DNA from: a virus | Virus record (IMG/VR): IMGVR_UViG_3300023181_000082 | Coordinates: 1 to 22,636 of that record | Strand: one strand, 5' to 3' | Length of the DNA: 22,636 nucleotides | Notes under the pieces: generated by a model | Database searches by the model: none | The model's input: the letters and a program-made list of their open reading frames with translations, nothing else | Told to the model about the DNA's origin: nothing | Shown: positions 19,469 through 22,636 of the stretch, piece by piece | How the letters are laid out: each line of letters starts with the position of its first letter | How positions within the stretch are numbered: the stretch's first letter is position 1 | Position numbers and translations under genes: made by a program

Positions 19469-20729
19469 TCTTTTACTTCTCCGCATAATGAAAAACCGCA
19501 AGGACTACTCAATGCTTGCGCCACTGGTGTCAGTAGCTAGTCTTGAGGAACAGACTAAAGCCTTGCTGGATGATTTCGGCAGATACTTCGAGCTATTTCC
19601 GTCACATGAAAAGATTGATATCACCAGCTTTATAACTCGGTTTAAGGCATGGCATCCTGGTATCACAGACGATAGAATTCGAGAGTTTGCCAGGATTATG
19701 CAAAACGCTATGATTGAGCCTGACGAAGATCAGCGCAACGTAGTTATGCAAGAGCTGGCAGACAGTGACGTAACAGTCAAGATGGCTAATCTTGTAGCCT
19801 CTATTCAAGAAGGTGATGTATCCGATATCCCTTCTGAGCTTAATCGTATCGTAGACAGTTATAAGCTTAGTAGAAATATTAAGCAGATCAAGTTTATTGA
19901 TACCTCTATAAAGGACTTGCTCCAAGATGAGTTTAATGACGCTGGAGTGTCATTCAGATTGCATTGTCTTAACAGGGCAATGCGTGGGCTGCGGGGAGGT
20001 GATGCGATTATCGTTGCCGGAAGACCTGATAAAGGGAAGACCTCTTTCATTGCGTCCGAAATCTCGTATATGGCACCGCAACTGCCTACCGAACGAAACA
20101 TTCTCTGGCTTAACAATGAAGGACCGGGGAAACGAATTATTCCTAGAGTGTGGCAAGCTACACTCGGATTGAGTATGGCTGAGATGAAAGCTATGTCTTT
20201 AGCAGGTACGCTAGAGAAAGCTTTTAGAGATGTACAAGGTAGATTTGATAAAATACGCATTGTGGATATCCATGGTCTGAGCAATTCACAAGTGGCTATG
20301 ATTATCGAGCAGAACAATCCGGGCGTAGTTGTTACCGACATGATCGATAACGTACATGGCTTTGGTGATGCTGCTCGTACAGATCAGAAGCTAGAGCAAA
20401 TGTACCAATGGTTTCGAGAAGATGCAGTCAAGAATGACTACGTTAGTATTGCTACCAGCCAGATTAGCGTAGATGGTGACGGCATGCGTTTTCCTGAGCA
20501 GCATATGCTTAAGGACAGTAAGACTGGTAAGCAAGGTGCATGTGATGCCATTATCATGATTGGCTCTATTAATGACCCAAATAGCGAAAACCTTCGCTGG
20601 ATCGGAGTACCTAAGAATAAACTTCGCCGCCCAGATGGTCCTAGTGATCCGAAGGCTGAGGTAATCTTTGACGGCACTCGTAGTCTGTATAAGGACTCAC
20701 CGTTGAACCCATTGGAGAAGGCTGCATGA
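19461..20729 (+). CDS. Replicative DNA helicase (DnaB/T7 gp4 C-terminal type)
   Basis: 422 aa from ATG 19461, with AAGGAAAC about 9 bases upstream; an ATG at 19488 is an alternative. The N-terminal 150 residues are helical and may contact primase. The RecA-like core has Walker A AGRPDKGKTS (186-195), a catalytic-type Glu in LWLNNEGPGK (Glu220), Walker B GVVVTDMIDN (Asp293) and a sensor-like stretch IATSQISVDG near residue 332. It unwinds DNA ahead of the phage polymerase. It overlaps the HNH gene upstream and the 78-aa gene downstream (ATGA). Confidence 0.9.
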   Translation: MIDLLLLRIMKNRKDYSMLAPLVSVASLEEQTKALLDDFGRYFELFPSHEKIDITSFITRFKAWHPGITDDRIREFARIMQNAMIEPDEDQRNVVMQELADSDVTVKMANLVASIQEGDVSDIPSELNRIVDSYKLSRNIKQIKFIDTSIKDLLQDEFNDAGVSFRLHCLNRAMRGLRGGDAIIVAGRPDKGKTSFIASEISYMAPQLPTERNILWLNNEGPGKRIIPRVWQATLGLSMAEMKAMSLAGTLEKAFRDVQGRFDKIRIVDIHGLSNSQVAMIIEQNNPGVVVTDMIDNVHGFGDAARTDQKLEQMYQWFREDAVKNDYVSIATSQISVDGDGMRFPEQHMLKDSKTGKQGACDAIIMIGSINDPNSENLRWIGVPKNKLRRPDGPSDPKAEVIFDGTRSLYKDSPLNPLEKAA

Positions 20730-20962
20730 AACTATATCAGATGTATGGCGGCACTGTAGTAGATTTAGAAGCTATTGTTGCAATTCAGCCCATAACTGAA
20801 AAAAGACATCCTGAATACGGAATTATTATGTGCGGCTTTAATGTTATATTTAAGCTGGCAAATGGACCTGTTTGGATAGAATTTGGTACAGTATCTAAAT
20901 ATGCAAGTGATATTGCTATTGAGGCTAGAAACCAGCTACTGAAAGAATGGCAAGCTCTATGA
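20726..20962 (+). CDS. Unknown small middle protein, 78 aa
   Basis: The ATG overlaps the helicase stop (ATGA) behind GGAGAAGG. The protein alternates strands (KLYQMYGGTVVDLEAIVAIQ; YGIIMCGFNVIFKLANGPVW) with a C-terminal helix (IAIEARNQLLKEWQ). The codons are A/T-rich. It ends with an ATGA overlap to the phosphoesterase gene. Its coupling on both sides suggests a small partner of the replication genes, but no family is recognised. Confidence 0.66.
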   Translation: MKLYQMYGGTVVDLEAIVAIQPITEKRHPEYGIIMCGFNVIFKLANGPVWIEFGTVSKYASDIAIEARNQLLKEWQAL

Positions 20963-22623
20963 ACCATAAACAAATCAGTGATTACATCACAGGTAGTACA
21001 CACAAGCATGTGACACCTATGATGAGAGCGGCTCGAATGGCAGGGCATTCCTTTACTGATAAAGAATTTAAGAGGGTATATAACCACCTACGATCAGGTG
21101 ACACAGGCCCTATGGCCACAGTGTCCAAAGCCGCTATAGCCCCCTCCCTGCCCCCTGAGGTTAAGCCATCATCTGGTGGTAAGGTTAAAGCACCGGATCA
21201 TTTCCGGGCACAAGCCAAGGGTACTAAGTTTATCCTTACATCGGCGCAGAACAACACTAAGGTTCATGCTGGCTTCTGGAAAGCCCTTAACCGTATGGCT
21301 GATAAAGTCGGTGCGCAGATTATGGTTAGCCGTTTCAGCTATAACAAGAATGGCTGGGGTGGGGTCACTAAGGATAGCAAGACTAACGCTAGCGGAGACG
21401 ATTTGTGGTATGACCCAGCCATTATCCCTTATGTGCAGAACGACCAGATTAAGCTTGCCAAGGATTTCGTATTCTGTGCCGAACTCGATATATTGCCAAC
21501 TGCTAAAGATCCACTTACGGGACTTGAGAATTACACGGCGACGAACTCGGCTGCAGTACACCATGCAAAAGTCCACATGCGAAGCATGGCAGGACTGCTA
21601 TCAGGGCAGCCTCAACGGTTCCTTTATACCACAGGGACGTGTACGCTACGTAACTACATCGAAAGGCGCGCTGGTCAGATTGCGAGTTATCACCATGTCT
21701 ACGGAGCACTCTTTGTTGAAGTAGATGAAGACGGCGACTGGTTTGCTAGACAGATTAATGCCAGCGATGATGGTAGCTTCTGGGACTTGAATGAGTTCTA
21801 TCATCCGAATGATAAAGGATGGTCTGTATTTTATGCAAGCGACGCTAATAAGATCATTAACTTGGGTGATATTCATGCTGAGAAGATGGACCCTGAGGCT
21901 TTTGCTGGAGCTATGGATTTTGTTCGTACTATTAAGCCTAGTCATATCGCTATCCATGATTTGCTAGACTTTGAAGCTCGTAACCACCATAACATCAAAG
22001 ACCCGTTCTTTAGGGCCGATCAGCACTTCAATGGTATGAACACTGTTGAAGGTAATATTAAGCACGCTGTTACGCTACTTGAAGAAATCGGCCGGAACAG
22101 TGGCGCTGAGTTGCTGCTAGTACGATCTAACCATGACATGGCTTTCCAGAAGTGGCTTAGAGAGGCCGAGATTTCTGGCGATCCCGCTAATGCTAGATAT
22201 TATCATGCTATGATGTATCAAGTATATCTTGCTATTGAGCGTGGGCAATCAAGCTTCGATATATACCAGTATGCTATTAATCTAGCCGCAGATAGTCTTC
22301 GTCTGGATACAGATAAGTGGGTTCATATTAAGGAAGATGACAGCTATGTCTTGCATGAGATCGAACTTGGTTTACACGGCCACTTGGGTCCGAATGGGGC
22401 CAAAGGATCACCTAAGGGATATCGTCAACTTGGTAGAAAGCTTAATACTGGACACACGCATAGTGCAGGTATTATTGACGGAGTATGGACAGCAGGCGTC
22501 TTGGCGTCCCTCAATATGGGATACAATAAAGGCCCGTCATCTTGGTCACACAGTCATATCCTGACACATGAGAATGGTAAGCGCCAGATGATTACACAGC
22601 GCGGAAAGAAGTGGAGAGCATAA
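20959..22623 (+). CDS. Calcineurin-like metallophosphoesterase phage protein, 554 aa
   Basis: The start at 20959 is chosen for the ATGA overlap; an in-frame ATG at 20947 would add four residues. The N-terminal 300 residues include a helical basic segment (MMRAARMAGHSFTDKEFKRV), a Pro-rich linker and a domain of unknown type. The C-terminal half has the metallophosphoesterase motif order: NLGDIHAEK (about 301), IAIHDLLDF (about 331), LLVRSNHDM (about 387), LHGHLGPNG and NTGHTHSAG. Glycines usual in the second and third motifs are replaced (HDLLD, SNHD). Such proteins near phage replication genes may act as DNA- or nucleotide-processing phosphoesterases; the substrate is unknown. Confidence 0.78.
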   Translation: MNHKQISDYITGSTHKHVTPMMRAARMAGHSFTDKEFKRVYNHLRSGDTGPMATVSKAAIAPSLPPEVKPSSGGKVKAPDHFRAQAKGTKFILTSAQNNTKVHAGFWKALNRMADKVGAQIMVSRFSYNKNGWGGVTKDSKTNASGDDLWYDPAIIPYVQNDQIKLAKDFVFCAELDILPTAKDPLTGLENYTATNSAAVHHAKVHMRSMAGLLSGQPQRFLYTTGTCTLRNYIERRAGQIASYHHVYGALFVEVDEDGDWFARQINASDDGSFWDLNEFYHPNDKGWSVFYASDANKIINLGDIHAEKMDPEAFAGAMDFVRTIKPSHIAIHDLLDFEARNHHNIKDPFFRADQHFNGMNTVEGNIKHAVTLLEEIGRNSGAELLLVRSNHDMAFQKWLREAEISGDPANARYYHAMMYQVYLAIERGQSSFDIYQYAINLAADSLRLDTDKWVHIKEDDSYVLHEIELGLHGHLGPNGAKGSPKGYRQLGRKLNTGHTHSAGIIDGVWTAGVLASLNMGYNKGPSSWSHSHILTHENGKRQMITQRGKKWRA

Positions 22624-22624
22624 C

Positions 22625-22636
22625 ATGCAAGAGCTA
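22625..22636 (+). CDS. Possible start of next gene (truncated by window end)
   Basis: ATGCAAGAGCTA opens 1 base after the phosphoesterase stop, with GGAGAG 9 bases before the ATG. Only four codons are visible, so the product cannot be told; DNA polymerase or an accessory replication gene would be expected in this part of a T7-like map. Confidence 0.35.

Noticed and set aside
21176-21724. 182-aa + strand ORF inside the phosphoesterase gene
   Set aside because: Arg/Leu/Ser-rich shadow of a GC-richer part of a well-supported gene, no ribosome site; kept only as a measure of how long chance overlaps can be.

Overview
The window is a piece of a lytic, short-tailed (podovirus) bacteriophage genome with T7-supergroup gene order. 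Every credible gene is on the + strand, and genes are tightly packed with many ATGA or TAATG overlaps. No host gene, integrase, tRNA gene, insertion sequence or CRISPR array was seen. The host cannot be named from the sequence; the overlapping Rz/Rz1-type spanin pair points to a Gram-negative host.

Region 1 (1-9448) is the late end: the C-terminal part of a very large internal virion (ejection) protein, a short T7-type tail fibre, an SGNH-esterase tail protein, a small holin-like membrane protein, the small and large terminase subunits, then six small genes of unknown function. This is T7 order 16, 17, 17.5, 18, 19 with extra genes.

Region 2 (9449-10817) is 1.37 kb without genes. It starts with a terminator-like hairpin and contains one copy of a repeated promoter-like motif, an A-rich stretch with about one-helical-turn-spaced ACATAG repeats, sigma70-type promoters, and six consecutive long-range inverted repeats that tile 10237-10801. 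It is the junction between the late end and the early end of the map. The physical genome ends, or their joined terminal repeats in a circular assembly, probably lie here.

Region 3 (10818-14907) is an early-type cassette of 16 small genes, mostly unknown and several with membrane segments. The gaps near its start hold long imperfect hairpins that resemble RNase III processing sites.

Region 4 (14908-22636) is the middle region: an acidic-tailed protein in the position of a single-stranded-DNA-binding protein, a strongly structured intergenic RNA candidate, a lambda-R-like endolysin with a membrane tail, an Rz/Rz1 spanin pair, a T7 gp0.7-like protein kinase, a Toprim primase, an HNH endonuclease, a DnaB-type helicase and a metallophosphoesterase. 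No RNA polymerase or DNA polymerase gene is in the window; both would be expected outside it.

The main points to check are: (a) the kinase reading frame stays open for 265 codons across most of the primase gene, with a codon pattern suggesting that stops are avoided; (b) the array of six closed stem structures in front of the first early gene; (c) a 143-nt element at 15613-15755 closed by a 22-bp stem and followed by a U-tract; (d) a promoter-like motif repeated at 2.8, 9.8 and 14.9 kb.
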